From contig NZ_CP031015.1 of the NCBI RefSeq assembly GCF_003850245.1, positions 1,984,001 to 2,048,000 on the forward strand: 64,000 nt of DNA, given 5' to 3'. The stretch comes from Microbacterium sp. ABRD28 (GTDB taxonomy: Bacteria > Actinomycetota > Actinomycetes > Actinomycetales > Microbacteriaceae). The notes beneath the pieces are model-generated. The model saw only the letters and a program-made list of their open reading frames with translations. It did not search any database and was not told the origin of the DNA. The position numbers and the translations under genes were made by a program. The number at the start of each line of letters is the position of its first letter. The first letter of the stretch is position 1. Shown here piece by piece: positions 27,374 through 36,690 of this stretch.

Positions 27374-27390
27374 CGGCGGCCCCGCCGCCG
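27374..27390 (+). terminator. GC hairpin after the Rieske/MBL gene
   Basis: CGGCGGC (27374-27380) and GCCGCCG (27384-27390) form a 7-bp stem with a CCC loop, 10 bases after the stop. No T-tract, so this is a weak call. Confidence 0.35.
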
Positions 27391-27435
27391 TCGGCTCGGC
27401 GCCCTACGCCCGCGCGCCGGCACCGTTCACCATCC

Positions 27436-27496
27436 GTTCGTTCGTCGAAGATGTACGCCGCAGAGGCGAAAACGTGTACATCTGCGACGAATGAAC
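27436..27496. repeat. Palindromic intergenic repeat, copy A
   Basis: Imperfect palindrome of 61 bases. The left arm is 27436-27456 and the right arm 27476-27496. The right arm reversed matches the left at 19 of 21 positions, sharing the core TTCGTCG-AGATGTAC. The 19-base loop is different in each copy. Same unit as copies B and C. Confidence 0.85.
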
Positions 27497-27569
27497 CGCT
27501 CGGGGAGCACGGCCTGGCCACCGCTCCGTGGTGCGTCGCTCCCGCCGCTCCCGCCGCCCCTGCCGCGCC

Positions 27570-27630
27570 GTTCATCCGTCGAAGATGTACGACCCGAAGG
27601 GGCTTTTCCGGTCACTTTCGACGGATGAAC
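27570..27630. repeat. Palindromic intergenic repeat, copy B
   Basis: 61-base palindrome. The left arm GTTCATCCGTCGAAGATGTA starts at 27570. The right arm ends GACGGATGAAC at 27630. The outer 14 bases of both arms (GTTCATCCGTCGAA) match exactly; the inner right arm has diverged (AGTGAC for GATGTAC). It ends 54 bases before the ATG of the next gene. Confidence 0.85.
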
Positions 27631-27684
27631 CGGGGTTGTGGACAACGGGCGAGGTACGGATGGCGCGCCGGGCACCCTGGTCGG

Positions 27685-28629
27685 ATGGATGCAGGTGCGC
27701 AGCGAGGGGTCTTCACCGTGGCCGACGCGCGGCGGCGGGGGAAGTCGCGCCGGTGGGTGGACCGAGCAGAGCTCGGAAGGCCGTTCCACGGAGTCCGGGC
27801 CGAACCCCGTGCGCACGATGACGCGGCGCATCCGTTCGCGCGCCAGCGCGCCGCGATCGTCGAGGCAGCGTTGCAGTTCAGTGTCCGATTGAACGACGGC
27901 GGCTGCTTCAGCCACACCACAGCGGCTCTTCTCTGGGATTTGCCCCTGCCGCATCTGACGGACCCGCGTGTTCACGTCAGCACGCCCGGGCGTGCGCCAC
28001 GGGCTGCCGGCACGATCGGGCACCAGGTTCGCCCCGACCTCGTCACGGTCGTGCGTCATCCGCGTTTCGGGGTGCCCGTCTCCGATCCGGCGACCACCTG
28101 GGCGATGCTCGCGCCGATGATCGACGCATACGGCCTGGTCGCCGTCGGGGATGCGATCGTGCGATCCCCGCGGGTGGCCGGGCCTTTCGGATACGTCATC
28201 CGTCCTGCCTTAGCCGACATGGCAGAACTCCGCCATGCCGCCACGATGGGCCGACGGCTCGGCGCGCAAGCCCTGCGCGCGGCGCTCGAGCGCATCCGTT
28301 CAGGAGTCGCGTCGCGCACCGAGACCTGGGCGCGGCTGCTGCTCGTCGACGCGGGACTTCCCGAGCCGGTAACCGATCACGACGTCTACGGCGCGGCGGG
28401 GGAGTTTCTCGGATGCGTCGACCTGGCGTACCCGGAGCTGCGGATCGCCATCGAGTACGAAGGCGACCAGCACCGGACCGACGCCGCGCAGTGGCAGCGT
28501 GACCTCGAGAAGCACGAACGGCTCACGGATGCGGGGTGGCGGGTCATCCGGGTCGCCCGCGATCAGCTCTTCCGATACCCGCTGCAGTACGTCGACCGCG
28601 TCCGCGTCGCGTTGAGCACGCGTCGCTGA
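27685..28629 (+). CDS. Putative AbiEi-like/PD-(D/E)XK (DUF559-type) protein
   Basis: A 314-residue protein of unknown function. The N-terminal and middle parts resemble actinobacterial AbiEi/DNA-binding-type proteins (VFTVADARRRGKSRRWVDR, SDPATTWAMLAPM). The last 90 residues look like a Vsr/DUF559 PD-(D/E)XK nuclease fold: CVDLAYPELRIAIEYEGDQH supplies the D...E-x-E metal residues, then RDLEKHERLTDAGWRVIRV. ATG 27685 lies 12 bases after CACCCT, a weak -10-like hexamer, so the mRNA may be leaderless. An open frame runs upstream through repeat B but looks non-coding. The gene is bracketed by repeat copies B and C. Confidence 0.7.
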   Translation: MDAGAQRGVFTVADARRRGKSRRWVDRAELGRPFHGVRAEPRAHDDAAHPFARQRAAIVEAALQFSVRLNDGGCFSHTTAALLWDLPLPHLTDPRVHVSTPGRAPRAAGTIGHQVRPDLVTVVRHPRFGVPVSDPATTWAMLAPMIDAYGLVAVGDAIVRSPRVAGPFGYVIRPALADMAELRHAATMGRRLGAQALRAALERIRSGVASRTETWARLLLVDAGLPEPVTDHDVYGAAGEFLGCVDLAYPELRIAIEYEGDQHRTDAAQWQRDLEKHERLTDAGWRVIRVARDQLFRYPLQYVDRVRVALSTRR

Positions 28630-28662
28630 CGATCGGCGGGGCGCAGCACGTCGCATCCGCTC

Positions 28663-28721
28663 TTCATTCGTCGCAGATGTACGCCAGAAGTGCCCTGGCG
28701 TGTACATCTCCGACGGATGAA
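28663..28721. repeat. Palindromic intergenic repeat, copy C
   Basis: 59-base palindrome starting 34 bases after the PD-(D/E)XK gene. The left arm TTCATTCGTCGCAGATGTAC plus GCCA (28663-28686) pairs with 28696-28721 except for two mismatches and a 2-base bulge; the loop is 9 bases. Its arms are closest to copy A inside and copy B at the right end. It could also act as a terminator for the gene before it, though no T-tract follows. Confidence 0.85.
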
Positions 28722-28753
28722 CAGGCTTGGCCGGGGGAGCGGCGGTCGGAGGC

Positions 28754-28775
28754 GGGCGGGCGGCGGGAGTGGGGG
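28754..28775 (+). other. G-quadruplex-type G-run upstream of pyrR
   Basis: Within a very G-rich non-coding stretch (28731-28810), four runs of three or more G are separated by loops of 1, 4 and 3 bases, the classical G-quadruplex pattern on the + strand. It lies about 40 bases before the pyrR -10. Confidence 0.45.
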
Positions 28776-28815
28776 AGCGGCGGTTGGGCGCGCTGGGGAA
28801 CGGGGGCGGGTCCGG

Positions 28816-28828
28816 TAGGGTGAGGGAT
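28816..28828 (+). promoter_or_regulatory. Promoter of the pyrimidine operon
   Basis: TAGGGT (28816-28821) is a TANNNT -10 giving a start near 28828. The leader before pyrR is then about 53 bases and begins just ahead of the PyrR-type hairpin. Confidence 0.5.
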
Positions 28829-28840
28829 GGTAACCGGCAA

Positions 28841-28871
28841 CCTTTAAATCCGTCCCGTGAGGCGGAGAAGG
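28841..28871 (+). promoter_or_regulatory. PyrR-binding RNA hairpin overlapping the pyrR ribosome binding site
   Basis: CCTT (28841-28844) pairs with AAGG (28868-28871), and CCG (28850-28852) with CGG (28863-28865), leaving the loop TCCCGTGAGG. This is the known PyrR target form with the conserved GAGG loop (AATCC...GTGAGGCGG). The 3' arm contains the start of the Shine-Dalgarno (AAGGGAG), 10 bases before the ATG. PyrR with UMP would therefore block translation of pyrR and the coupled genes, as shown for mycobacteria. Binding here is inferred. Confidence 0.75.
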
Positions 28872-28880
28872 GAGCGGCGG

Positions 28881-29420
28881 ATGACCGTGCGCACTGTTCT
28901 GCACGACGCCGACATCACTCGGGCGTTGACTCGGATCTCCCACGAGATCCTCGAGTCCAACAAGGGACCCGAGGGTCTGGTCATTCTCGGGATCCCCACG
29001 CGGGGCGTGCCCCTTGCAGAACGCATCGCCGCGTTCGTGACCGAGTTCGGAGGCGCTCGCGTTCCCGTCGGGGCGCTGGATGTCACGATGTACCGCGACG
29101 ACCTCCACCGTCATCCGACGAGGGCGCCCCGCCCCACGCAGATTCCTGCGGGCGGCATCGACGGAGCGGTCGTCGTTCTGGTCGATGACGTGCTCTTCTC
29201 CGGCCGGAGCATCCGGGCGGCCCTCGACGCGCTCCAGGACATCGGTCGACCCGCCGCCGTGCGGTTGGCGACCCTCGTCGACCGCGGGCATCGCGAGTTG
29301 CCGATCCGCCCCGACTTCGTCGGCAAGAACCTTCCGAGCGCTCGTGAAGAGCGGGTGAACGTGCGTCTCCGCGAGATCGACGGCGAGGATTCGGTCTCGA
29401 TCGAGGGGAGTGGAGCATGA
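28881..29420 (+). CDS. pyrR: Pyrimidine operon regulator PyrR (with uracil phosphoribosyltransferase fold)
   Basis: PyrR senses UMP/PRPP and binds pyr mRNA; many members also have uracil phosphoribosyltransferase activity. The 179-residue protein has [16 protein letters not shown] and the PRPP-binding motif [13 protein letters not shown], then the usual C-terminal [17 protein letters not shown] 28881 follows AAGGGAG. It leads an operon of six pyrimidine genes and overlaps pyrB by 4 bases. A matching RNA hairpin lies in its own leader. Confidence 0.95.
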   Translation: MTVRTVLHDADITRALTRISHEILESNKGPEGLVILGIPTRGVPLAERIAAFVTEFGGARVPVGALDVTMYRDDLHRHPTRAPRPTQIPAGGIDGAVVVLVDDVLFSGRSIRAALDALQDIGRPAAVRLATLVDRGHRELPIRPDFVGKNLPSAREERVNVRLREIDGEDSVSIEGSGA

Positions 29421-30382
29421 GGCACCTGCTCGACACCAAGACCCTCGACCGGCAGACAGCGATCGGCATCCTCGACGTCGCCGAAGACATGGCCGACACC
29501 CAGCGCCGCGAGGTCAAGAAGCTCCCGACGCTGCGCGGCAAGACGGTGGTGAACCTCTTCTTCGAAGACTCCACCCGCACCCGCATCTCCTTCGAAGCGG
29601 CGGCCAAGCGCCTGTCGGCCGACGTCATCAACTTCTCGGCCAAGGGCTCGAGCGTGTCGAAGGGCGAGTCGCTCCAGGACACCGCGCAGACGCTGCAGGC
29701 GATGGGCGCCGACGCGGTCGTCATCCGCCACGGCGCCTCGGGCGCCCCGCGCACGCTTGCGACGAGCGGGTGGATCACCGCCGGAGTGGTCAACGCCGGT
29801 GACGGCACCCACGAACACCCCACTCAGGCCCTGCTCGACGCGTTCACGATCCGCAAGCGCCGCTTCGGCGACGGCAGTCGCGGCCGCGGCCTCGACGGCA
29901 TCCGTGTGACGATCGTCGGCGACATCCTCCACTCTCGGGTCGCCCGCTCCAATGTCTGGCTGCTCACCGCGCTCGGTGCCGACATCACCCTCGTCGCCCC
30001 GCCGACGCTCATCCCCCAGGATGTCTCGGATTGGCCGGTCACGGTCCAGTACGACCTCGACCGGGCGATCGCCGACGGTCCGGACGCGGTGATGATGCTG
30101 CGGATCCAGCTCGAGCGGATGCGCGCGGCCTACTTCCCCACCGAGCGGGAGTATGCGCGGGTCTGGGGCCTGTCACGGCAACGGGTCGCGGCCCTTCCGC
30201 CCGATACGATGGTCTTGCACCCCGGTCCGATGAACAGAGGGCTGGAGATCGCCGCCGAAGCCGCGGATTCCGAGCGATCGACGGTGCTCGAGCAGGTGAC
30301 CAACGGTGTGTCCGTGCGGATGGCCGTGCTGTACCTCCTGCTGGCCGGCGAGCGCGACGACGAGAGAGAGGACGGACGATGA
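29417..30382 (+). CDS. pyrB: Aspartate carbamoyltransferase catalytic subunit
   Basis: Joins carbamoyl phosphate and aspartate in the first committed step of pyrimidine synthesis. The 321-residue protein starts [11 protein letters not shown] and has the carbamoyl-phosphate motif [12 protein letters not shown], then [11 protein letters not shown] and the HPGPMNRG aspartate loop. No pyrI regulatory gene is adjacent, as normal in actinobacteria. It overlaps pyrR and pyrC by 4 bases each. Confidence 0.96.
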   Translation: MRHLLDTKTLDRQTAIGILDVAEDMADTQRREVKKLPTLRGKTVVNLFFEDSTRTRISFEAAAKRLSADVINFSAKGSSVSKGESLQDTAQTLQAMGADAVVIRHGASGAPRTLATSGWITAGVVNAGDGTHEHPTQALLDAFTIRKRRFGDGSRGRGLDGIRVTIVGDILHSRVARSNVWLLTALGADITLVAPPTLIPQDVSDWPVTVQYDLDRAIADGPDAVMMLRIQLERMRAAYFPTEREYARVWGLSRQRVAALPPDTMVLHPGPMNRGLEIAAEAADSERSTVLEQVTNGVSVRMAVLYLLLAGERDDEREDGR

Positions 30383-31710
30383 GCGCCCCTCACCCCGTCA
30401 CCCCGGCCCCCGTTCTGATCCGCGGCGCGGCGCCCCTCGCCGGAGCGCATGCGGACATCCTCATCGAGCACGGTGCGATCTCCGAGATCGGCTCGGGCCT
30501 CAGCCGCGCGGGTGCCACGGTGATCGACGCCGACGGGCTGATCGCCCTCCCGGGCCTGGTCGACCTCCACGCCCACCTGCGTGAGCCCGGGTTCGAGCAC
30601 GCCGAGACGGTTCTGACCGGCTCGCGTGCGGCGGCTGCCGGCGGCTACACGACGGTCTTCGCGATGCCGAACACCTCGCCCGTGGCCGACACCGCGGGCG
30701 TCGTCGAGCAGGAGCTCGCGCTCGGTGAGGCCGCCGGCTACGTCACGGTGCAGCCGATCGGCGCCGTCACGGTTGGGCAGCGCGGCGAGAGCCTCGCCGA
30801 GCTGGGAGCGATGGCGCACTCCCGCGCGCGTGTCCGGGTGTTCAGCGACGACGGGTTCTGCGTCTGGGACCCCCTGATCATGCGCCGTGCGCTCGAATAC
30901 GTGAAGGCGTTCGACGGCGTCATCGCCCAGCACGCGCAAGACCCGCGGCTCACCGAGGGCGCGCAGATGAACGAGGGCGCGGTCTCGGCGGAGCTCGGCC
31001 TCGCCGGCTGGCCCGCGGTCGCGGAGGAGTCGATCATCGCTCGCGACGTCCTCCTCGCCGAGCACGTCGGCTCTCGCCTGCACGTCTGCCACCTCTCCAC
31101 CGCCGGATCGGTCGACATCATCCGGTGGGCCAAGCGCCGCGGAGTGGCGGTGACCGCCGAGGTCACCCCGCACCACCTGCTGCTCACCGACGAGCTCGTC
31201 CGCGGCTACGACGCCCGGTTCAAAGTCAACCCGCCGCTTCGCCGTGACGAAGACGTGCGCGCGGTGCGGGAGGGCCTCGCGGACGGCACGATCGACATCG
31301 TGGCCACCGATCACGCCCCGCATCCCGCCGAGGCGAAGGCGTGCGAGTGGCAGGCTGCGGCCAACGGAATGGTCGGACTCGAGAGCGCGCTGCGGGTCGT
31401 GCATGAGGCGATGGTCGACACCGGGATGCTGGGGTGGCCCGACGTCGCCCGTGTGATGTCCGAGGCGCCCGCCCGTATCGGCCGCCTCGCCGGCGCCGGC
31501 ACGCCGCTCGCCGCCGGACAGCCGGCGTCGCTGACCCTGTACGACCCTGCCGCGTCGCGGCCGTTCACCACGGCCGACCTGCGCGGTCGGAGCGAGAACT
31601 CACCGTACCTCGGCCGTGCCCTTCCGGGGGAGGTCCGCTGGACCTTCCATCGCGGGGTGGTCACCGTCGCCGACGGCGACGTGCTCGACGCCCCGGGGGT
31701 GTACGCATGA
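30379..31710 (+). CDS. pyrC: Dihydroorotase
   Basis: Cyclises carbamoyl aspartate to dihydroorotate. The 443-residue class I enzyme has the binuclear zinc motif [11 protein letters not shown], the VFAMPNT segment and metal-binding [10 protein letters not shown]. The conserved DHAPH carries the catalytic Asp. Length is normal. ATG 30379 overlaps the pyrB stop (ATGA). The next gene overlaps its stop likewise. Confidence 0.95.
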   Translation: MSAPHPVTPAPVLIRGAAPLAGAHADILIEHGAISEIGSGLSRAGATVIDADGLIALPGLVDLHAHLREPGFEHAETVLTGSRAAAAGGYTTVFAMPNTSPVADTAGVVEQELALGEAAGYVTVQPIGAVTVGQRGESLAELGAMAHSRARVRVFSDDGFCVWDPLIMRRALEYVKAFDGVIAQHAQDPRLTEGAQMNEGAVSAELGLAGWPAVAEESIIARDVLLAEHVGSRLHVCHLSTAGSVDIIRWAKRRGVAVTAEVTPHHLLLTDELVRGYDARFKVNPPLRRDEDVRAVREGLADGTIDIVATDHAPHPAEAKACEWQAAANGMVGLESALRVVHEAMVDTGMLGWPDVARVMSEAPARIGRLAGAGTPLAAGQPASLTLYDPAASRPFTTADLRGRSENSPYLGRALPGEVRWTFHRGVVTVADGDVLDAPGVYA

Positions 31711-32210
31711 CCCGCGAGGGTGCACTCATCGTCACCCTCGCCGGGGTCGTCGTCGTTCTCCTCCTCCTCGTCTGGGCGTGGCGCCGACGATCTCGTCGCG
31801 ACGCGGGCCTGACGGCGCCCGTGGGGATGCCCCCCGAGGGCGCCGCCGAGCTCGCCCGTTTCGGCGTGCTGTACGTCGCCACCACCCGCCACGACGAACC
31901 GCTGGAGCGTCTCGCGATCCGCCACCTGGGCTTCCGCGCCCGCGGCGAGGTCACCGTGACCGACGGCGGCGTCGCGGTCGATCTCGACGGCGCCCCCGGG
32001 CTCTTCCTCGCCGGCGCCCGCCTCGCCGCCGTCGACCAGGCGACCGTCGCCATCGATCGTGTCGTCGAGTCGGGCGGCCTCACCCGCCTCGTCTGGCGGC
32101 TCGACGACGGAACTCCCGTCGACTCCTACTTCCGGCCGCAGGAAGCCTCCGCACAGGCCCTTGCGACCGCCATCCGACCGCTCGTTCCCCCGACTGGAGA
32201 CGACACATGA
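31707..32210 (+). CDS. PyrC-CarA intergenic membrane protein (Rv1382-like)
   Basis: A 167-residue protein with one N-terminal membrane helix ([19 protein letters not shown]), a basic stop-transfer (RRRSRRD) and a cytoplasmic beta-rich domain ([50 protein letters not shown]) that reads like a PH-type fold. A gene of this size and shape sits between pyrC and carA in mycobacteria (Rv1382) and other actinobacteria. Overlaps of 4 bases on both sides tie it to the operon. Function is unknown; old annotations as exporter lack support. Confidence 0.8.
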   Translation: MTREGALIVTLAGVVVVLLLLVWAWRRRSRRDAGLTAPVGMPPEGAAELARFGVLYVATTRHDEPLERLAIRHLGFRARGEVTVTDGGVAVDLDGAPGLFLAGARLAAVDQATVAIDRVVESGGLTRLVWRLDDGTPVDSYFRPQEASAQALATAIRPLVPPTGDDT

Positions 32211-33403
32211 CCCGGCTCCCCACCACAGGCCTGACCACCACCGACCCCGCCGTCCTCGTCCTCGAGGACGGCACCCGTCACACCGGGCGCGCCTACGGGG
32301 CGCGGGGCACGACCCTCGGCGAGGTCGTCTTCTCCACCGGCATGACCGGCTACCAGGAGACCCTGACCGACCCGTCGTACGCCGGCCAGATCGTGCTGCA
32401 GACCGCCCCGCATATCGGCAACACCGGCATGAACTCGGAGGACGTCGAGTCGCGCCGCATCTGGGTGGCCGGCTACATCGTCCGCGACCCCGCGCGTGTG
32501 GTGTCGAACTGGCGCTCCGAGCAGTCGCTCGACGACGCCCTGGCCGCTGACGGGATCGTCGGCATCAGCGGGATCGACACGCGCGCCGTCACTCGGCACA
32601 TCCGCTCCGCCGGCAGCATGCGCGGGGGGATCTTCTCGGGCGAAGCCGCCGGCTGGGACGCCGACGAACAGCTCCGCGTGGTGAAGGAGGCTCCGGAGAT
32701 GACGGGGCAGAACCTCTCATCGACGGTCTCGGTGACCGCCGCGGAGGTCACACCCGCGCGTGGCGAGCGCCTCGGCAACCTGGCGGTGCTCGACCTCGGC
32801 GTCAAGCAGGCCACGATCGAGAACCTCGCCGATCGGGGCTTCGACGTGCACGTCCTGCCGCAGGACGCCACGATCGCCGACATCCGCGCGATCGACCCCG
32901 TCGCGGTGTTCTACTCCAACGGACCCGGCGACCCGGCCGCGTCGGCCGCGCATGTCGAGCTGCTGCGCGCTGTGCTCGATGACCGCCTGCCCTTCTTCGG
33001 CATCTGCTTCGGAAATCAGCTGCTCGGCCGCGCCCTCGGTCTCGGCACCTACAAGCTGCCCTTCGGCCATCGCGGCATCAATCAGCCGGTGCTCGACAAG
33101 GTCACCGGGCGGGTCGAGATCACCGCCCACAACCACGGCTTCGCCGTCGACGCGCCGCTGGAGGGCTCTTTCGAGAGCCCGCAGGGGTACGGGCGGGTCG
33201 AGGTGAGCCACATCGGTTTGAACGACAACGTCGTCGAGGGGCTTCGAGCCCTCGACATCCCCGCCTTCTCGGTTCAGTACCACCCCGAGGCGGCGGCTGG
33301 TCCGCACGACGCCAACTATCTGTTCGACCGGTTCCGCGACATGGTGCGTGCGCATCGTGACGCCCGTTCCGGTGCCGGTGACACCCAGGAGAGCAACGAC
33401 TGA
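32207..33403 (+). CDS. carA: Carbamoyl-phosphate synthase small subunit
   Basis: Glutaminase subunit that passes ammonia to CarB. The 398-residue protein has the N-terminal CarA domain ([22 protein letters not shown]) and a class I glutamine amidotransferase domain. The nucleophile lies in FFGICFGNQ (Cys). The catalytic His and Glu are in QYHPEA. The motif GHRGINQPV is typical. The common GICLGHQ reads GICFGNQ, the usual actinobacterial variant. It overlaps its upstream neighbour by 4 bases and carB by 1. Confidence 0.96.
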   Translation: MTRLPTTGLTTTDPAVLVLEDGTRHTGRAYGARGTTLGEVVFSTGMTGYQETLTDPSYAGQIVLQTAPHIGNTGMNSEDVESRRIWVAGYIVRDPARVVSNWRSEQSLDDALAADGIVGISGIDTRAVTRHIRSAGSMRGGIFSGEAAGWDADEQLRVVKEAPEMTGQNLSSTVSVTAAEVTPARGERLGNLAVLDLGVKQATIENLADRGFDVHVLPQDATIADIRAIDPVAVFYSNGPGDPAASAAHVELLRAVLDDRLPFFGICFGNQLLGRALGLGTYKLPFGHRGINQPVLDKVTGRVEITAHNHGFAVDAPLEGSFESPQGYGRVEVSHIGLNDNVVEGLRALDIPAFSVQYHPEAAAGPHDANYLFDRFRDMVRAHRDARSGAGDTQESND

Positions 33404-36400
33404 TGCCCAAGCGCGACGACATCCACAGCGTCCTCGTCATCGGGTCCGGCCCGATCGTCATCGGCCAGGCCGCCGAGTTCGACTACTCCGGAACCCAGGC
33501 GTGCCGGGTCCTGCGCGCCGAGGGGGTGCGGGTCATCCTCGTCAACCCCAATCCGGCGACGATCATGACCGACCCCGACTTCGCCGATGCGACCTACATC
33601 GAACCGATCACCGCAGACGTGCTCGAGACGATCATCGCCAAGGAGAAGCCCGACGCGATCCTGCCGACCCTCGGCGGCCAGACCGCGTTGAACGCCGCCA
33701 TCTCGCTGCACGAGAAGGGCATCCTCGACAAGTACGGCGTCGAGCTGATCGGCGCCAAGGTCGATGCCATCCGCAAGGGCGAGGACCGTCAGGTCTTCAA
33801 GGAGCTCGTCATCGAAGCGGGCGCGGATGTCGCGGCCAGCCGCATCTGCCACACAATGGACGAGGTGCTCGCCGGGGCCGCCGAGCTCGGCTACCCCCTC
33901 GTCGTGCGTCCGTCGTTCACGATGGGCGGCCTCGGGTCCGGCTTCGCCTTCGACGAGGCCGACCTCCGCCGCATCGCGGGTGCGGGCCTCCACGACTCGC
34001 CCACCCACGAGGTGCTCCTCGAGGAGTCGATCCTCGGGTGGAAGGAGTATGAGCTCGAGCTCATGCGCGACACCGCCGACAACACCGTCGTGGTCTGCAC
34101 CATCGAGAACGTCGACCCGGTCGGGGTGCACACGGGGGATTCGATCACCGTCGCGCCGTCGCTCACGCTCACCGACCGCGAGTACCAGAAGCTCCGCGAC
34201 ATCGGCATCGACATCATCCGCGCCGTGGGGGTGGACACCGGCGGCTGCAACATCCAGTTCGCCGTCAATCCCGACGACGGCAGGATCATCGTCATTGAGA
34301 TGAACCCGCGGGTGTCGCGCTCCTCGGCGTTGGCCTCTAAGGCCACGGGGTTCCCGATCGCGAAGATCGCCGCCAAGCTCGCCATCGGCTACCGCCTGGA
34401 CGAGATTCCCAACGACATCACCCGGGTGACGCCGGCGAGCTTCGAGCCGACGCTCGACTACGTCGTGGTGAAGGTCCCCCGCTTCAACTTCGAGAAGTTC
34501 CCCGCCGCCGACACCACGCTCACCACGACCATGAAGTCGGTGGGCGAGGCGATGGCCATCGGCCGCAACTTCACCACCGCCCTGCAGAAGGCGCTGCGGT
34601 CGCTGGAGAAGCGCGGGTCGAGCTTCCACTGGGGCGAGGAGTCCCGTTCGGTGGAGGAGCTGCTCGAGGTCGCGAAGACCCCGACCGACGGACGCATCGT
34701 GGTCCTCCAGCAGGCGCTGCGCCTGGGTGCCACCCCTGAGCAGGCCTTCGACGCCACGGCGATCGATCCGTGGTTCCTCGATCAGATCGTGCTCATCAAC
34801 GAGGTGGCCGATGCCATTCGCGATGCCGAGCAGCTGGATGACGCGACCCTGCGTCTGGCGAAGGATCACGGCTTCAGCGACGTGCAGATCGCGCAGCTGC
34901 GCGGCATCTCCGAGGCCGAGGCGCGGGCGGTGCGCCACGGACTCGGGATCCGCCCGGTGTACAAGACCGTCGACACCTGCGCGGGGGAGTTCCCGGCGCT
35001 GACCCCGTACCACTACTCCAGCTACGACAGCGAGACCGAGATCGCCGCATCGGAGCGCACCAAGGTGGTCATCATCGGCTCGGGCCCCAACCGCATCGGC
35101 CAGGGTGTGGAGTTCGACTACTCGTGCGTCCACGCCTCGTTCGCCCTCGCCGACGCCGGCTTCGAGACCATCATGGTCAACTGCAACCCCGAGACCGTGT
35201 CGACCGACTACGACACCTCCGACCGGCTGTACTTCGAGCCGCTGACGCTGGAGGACGTGCTGGAGGTCCTGCACGCCGAGTCGCAGTCGGGTGAGATCCT
35301 CGGCGTCATCTGCCAACTGGGCGGCCAGACGCCGCTCGGTCTCGCGCAGGGGATCGAGGATGCCGGCTACCGGATCCTCGGCACGAGTCCCGCCGCGATC
35401 GAGCTCGCCGAGGAGCGGGAGCTGTTCTCGCGCCTCCTCGACGACGCCGATCTGATCGCGCCGCGCAACGGCACCGCGACCGACGTCAATCAGGCCGTGA
35501 CGATCGCCGAGGAGATCGGGTACCCGGTGCTCGTCCGCCCGAGCTTCGTGCTCGGCGGCCGCGGCATGGAGATCGTGTACGACACCCCGAGCCTGCGCGA
35601 CTACTTCGTGCGCATCGCCGATCAGGCGATCATCGGTCCGGGGATGCCGCTTCTGGTCGACCGGTTCCTCGACGACGCGATCGAGATCGACGTCGACGCC
35701 CTCTACGACGGCGATCGGCTCTATATCGGCGGAATCATGGAGCACCTCGAGGAGGCCGGCATCCATTCCGGCGACTCCAGCTGCGCCCTGCCGCCGATGT
35801 CGCTCGGTCGCAGCGACATCGACAGGGTGCGCGAGGCGACGCTCGCGATCGCACACCGCGTGGGGGTGCGGGGGCTCCTGAACGTGCAGTTCGCGATCAG
35901 CGCCGGTGTGCTCTACGTCATCGAGGCCAATCCCCGCGCGAGCCGCACGGTGCCGTTCGTCTCCAAGGCCCTCGGGATTCCGCTCGCCAAGGCCGCGAGC
36001 CGCATCATGGCGGGTTCGACGGTGGCCGAGCTCGTGACCGAGGGAATGCTCCCCGAGGCCGACGGCTCGCGCGTGCCGCTGGGAGCGCCCGTCGCCGTGA
36101 AGGAGGCGGTGCTGCCGTTCAAGCGGTTCCGCACCCGCGACGGTCAGATCGTCGACTCGGTGCTCGGGCCCGAGATGCGCTCCACCGGTGAGGTGATGGG
36201 CATCGATCGCGACTTCCCGACCGCGTTCGCCAAGAGCCAAGAGGCCGCATACGGCGGGATGCCGCTGACGGGCACCGTCTTCATCTCGGTCGCCGACGGC
36301 GACAAGCGTGCCGTGATCCTTCCCGCCCATCGTCTCCAGGAGCTCGGGTTCGACCTCGTGGCCACCGAGGGGACCGCGGAGATCCTCGGGCGCAACGGCA

Positions 36401-36690
36401 TCCGGGTGCGCGTGGTGAACAAGTACTCCGCGACGCAGGCGACGGGAGAGACGAACATCGTCGACCTCATCAACGCCGGCGACATCGACATCGTCGTGAA
36501 CACCCCGAGCGGCGGGCTTGCCCGTGCCGACGGATACGAGATCCGCGCGGCGGCGGTCGCGGCCGACAAAGCCCTGTTCACCACGATGGCCGTGCTCGGT
36601 GCCGCCGTGAGCGCCCTCCCGGTGCTGCGTGAGGGATTCGCGGTGCGGAGCCTGCAGGAGTACGCCGCCGATCGGGCGGAGGCCCGGTGA
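33403..36690 (+). CDS. carB: Carbamoyl-phosphate synthase large subunit
   Basis: Makes carbamoyl phosphate from bicarbonate, ammonia and two ATP for pyrimidine and arginine synthesis. The 1095-residue protein has the duplicated ATP-grasp halves. The first begins [18 protein letters not shown], the second [17 protein letters not shown]. Each has its own metal/ATP motifs ([18 protein letters not shown] and [18 protein letters not shown]). The C-terminal MGS-type allosteric domain ([18 protein letters not shown]) follows. Its length is standard. It shares TGATG with carA and overlaps pyrF by 4 bases (GTGA). Confidence 0.97.
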   Translation: MPKRDDIHSVLVIGSGPIVIGQAAEFDYSGTQACRVLRAEGVRVILVNPNPATIMTDPDFADATYIEPITADVLETIIAKEKPDAILPTLGGQTALNAAISLHEKGILDKYGVELIGAKVDAIRKGEDRQVFKELVIEAGADVAASRICHTMDEVLAGAAELGYPLVVRPSFTMGGLGSGFAFDEADLRRIAGAGLHDSPTHEVLLEESILGWKEYELELMRDTADNTVVVCTIENVDPVGVHTGDSITVAPSLTLTDREYQKLRDIGIDIIRAVGVDTGGCNIQFAVNPDDGRIIVIEMNPRVSRSSALASKATGFPIAKIAAKLAIGYRLDEIPNDITRVTPASFEPTLDYVVVKVPRFNFEKFPAADTTLTTTMKSVGEAMAIGRNFTTALQKALRSLEKRGSSFHWGEESRSVEELLEVAKTPTDGRIVVLQQALRLGATPEQAFDATAIDPWFLDQIVLINEVADAIRDAEQLDDATLRLAKDHGFSDVQIAQLRGISEAEARAVRHGLGIRPVYKTVDTCAGEFPALTPYHYSSYDSETEIAASERTKVVIIGSGPNRIGQGVEFDYSCVHASFALADAGFETIMVNCNPETVSTDYDTSDRLYFEPLTLEDVLEVLHAESQSGEILGVICQLGGQTPLGLAQGIEDAGYRILGTSPAAIELAEERELFSRLLDDADLIAPRNGTATDVNQAVTIAEEIGYPVLVRPSFVLGGRGMEIVYDTPSLRDYFVRIADQAIIGPGMPLLVDRFLDDAIEIDVDALYDGDRLYIGGIMEHLEEAGIHSGDSSCALPPMSLGRSDIDRVREATLAIAHRVGVRGLLNVQFAISAGVLYVIEANPRASRTVPFVSKALGIPLAKAASRIMAGSTVAELVTEGMLPEADGSRVPLGAPVAVKEAVLPFKRFRTRDGQIVDSVLGPEMRSTGEVMGIDRDFPTAFAKSQEAAYGGMPLTGTVFISVADGDKRAVILPAHRLQELGFDLVATEGTAEILGRNGIRVRVVNKYSATQATGETNIVDLINAGDIDIVVNTPSGGLARADGYEIRAAAVAADKALFTTMAVLGAAVSALPVLREGFAVRSLQEYAADRAEAR

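Larger units (their letters stand above)
27365..27684. other. 320-base gene-free stretch with two palindromic repeats
   Basis: Between the Rieske/MBL gene and the PD-(D/E)XK gene there is no convincing coding sequence. It holds the small GC hairpin at 27374, repeat copy A (27436-27496), a CCGCCGCTCCCGCCGCCCC-like low-complexity run at about 27540-27569, and repeat copy B (27570-27630). Confidence 0.7.

Noticed and set aside
27451..27684. N-terminal extension of the PD-(D/E)XK protein through repeat copies A and B
   Set aside because: The frame is open, but it would translate the palindromes and a Pro/Ala low-complexity run; family-like sequence begins only after ATG 27685.
27436..28721. CRISPR array
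   Set aside because: Three related units occur, but they are long palindromes with irregular spacing (one interval holds a gene), with no uniform spacers and no cas genes.
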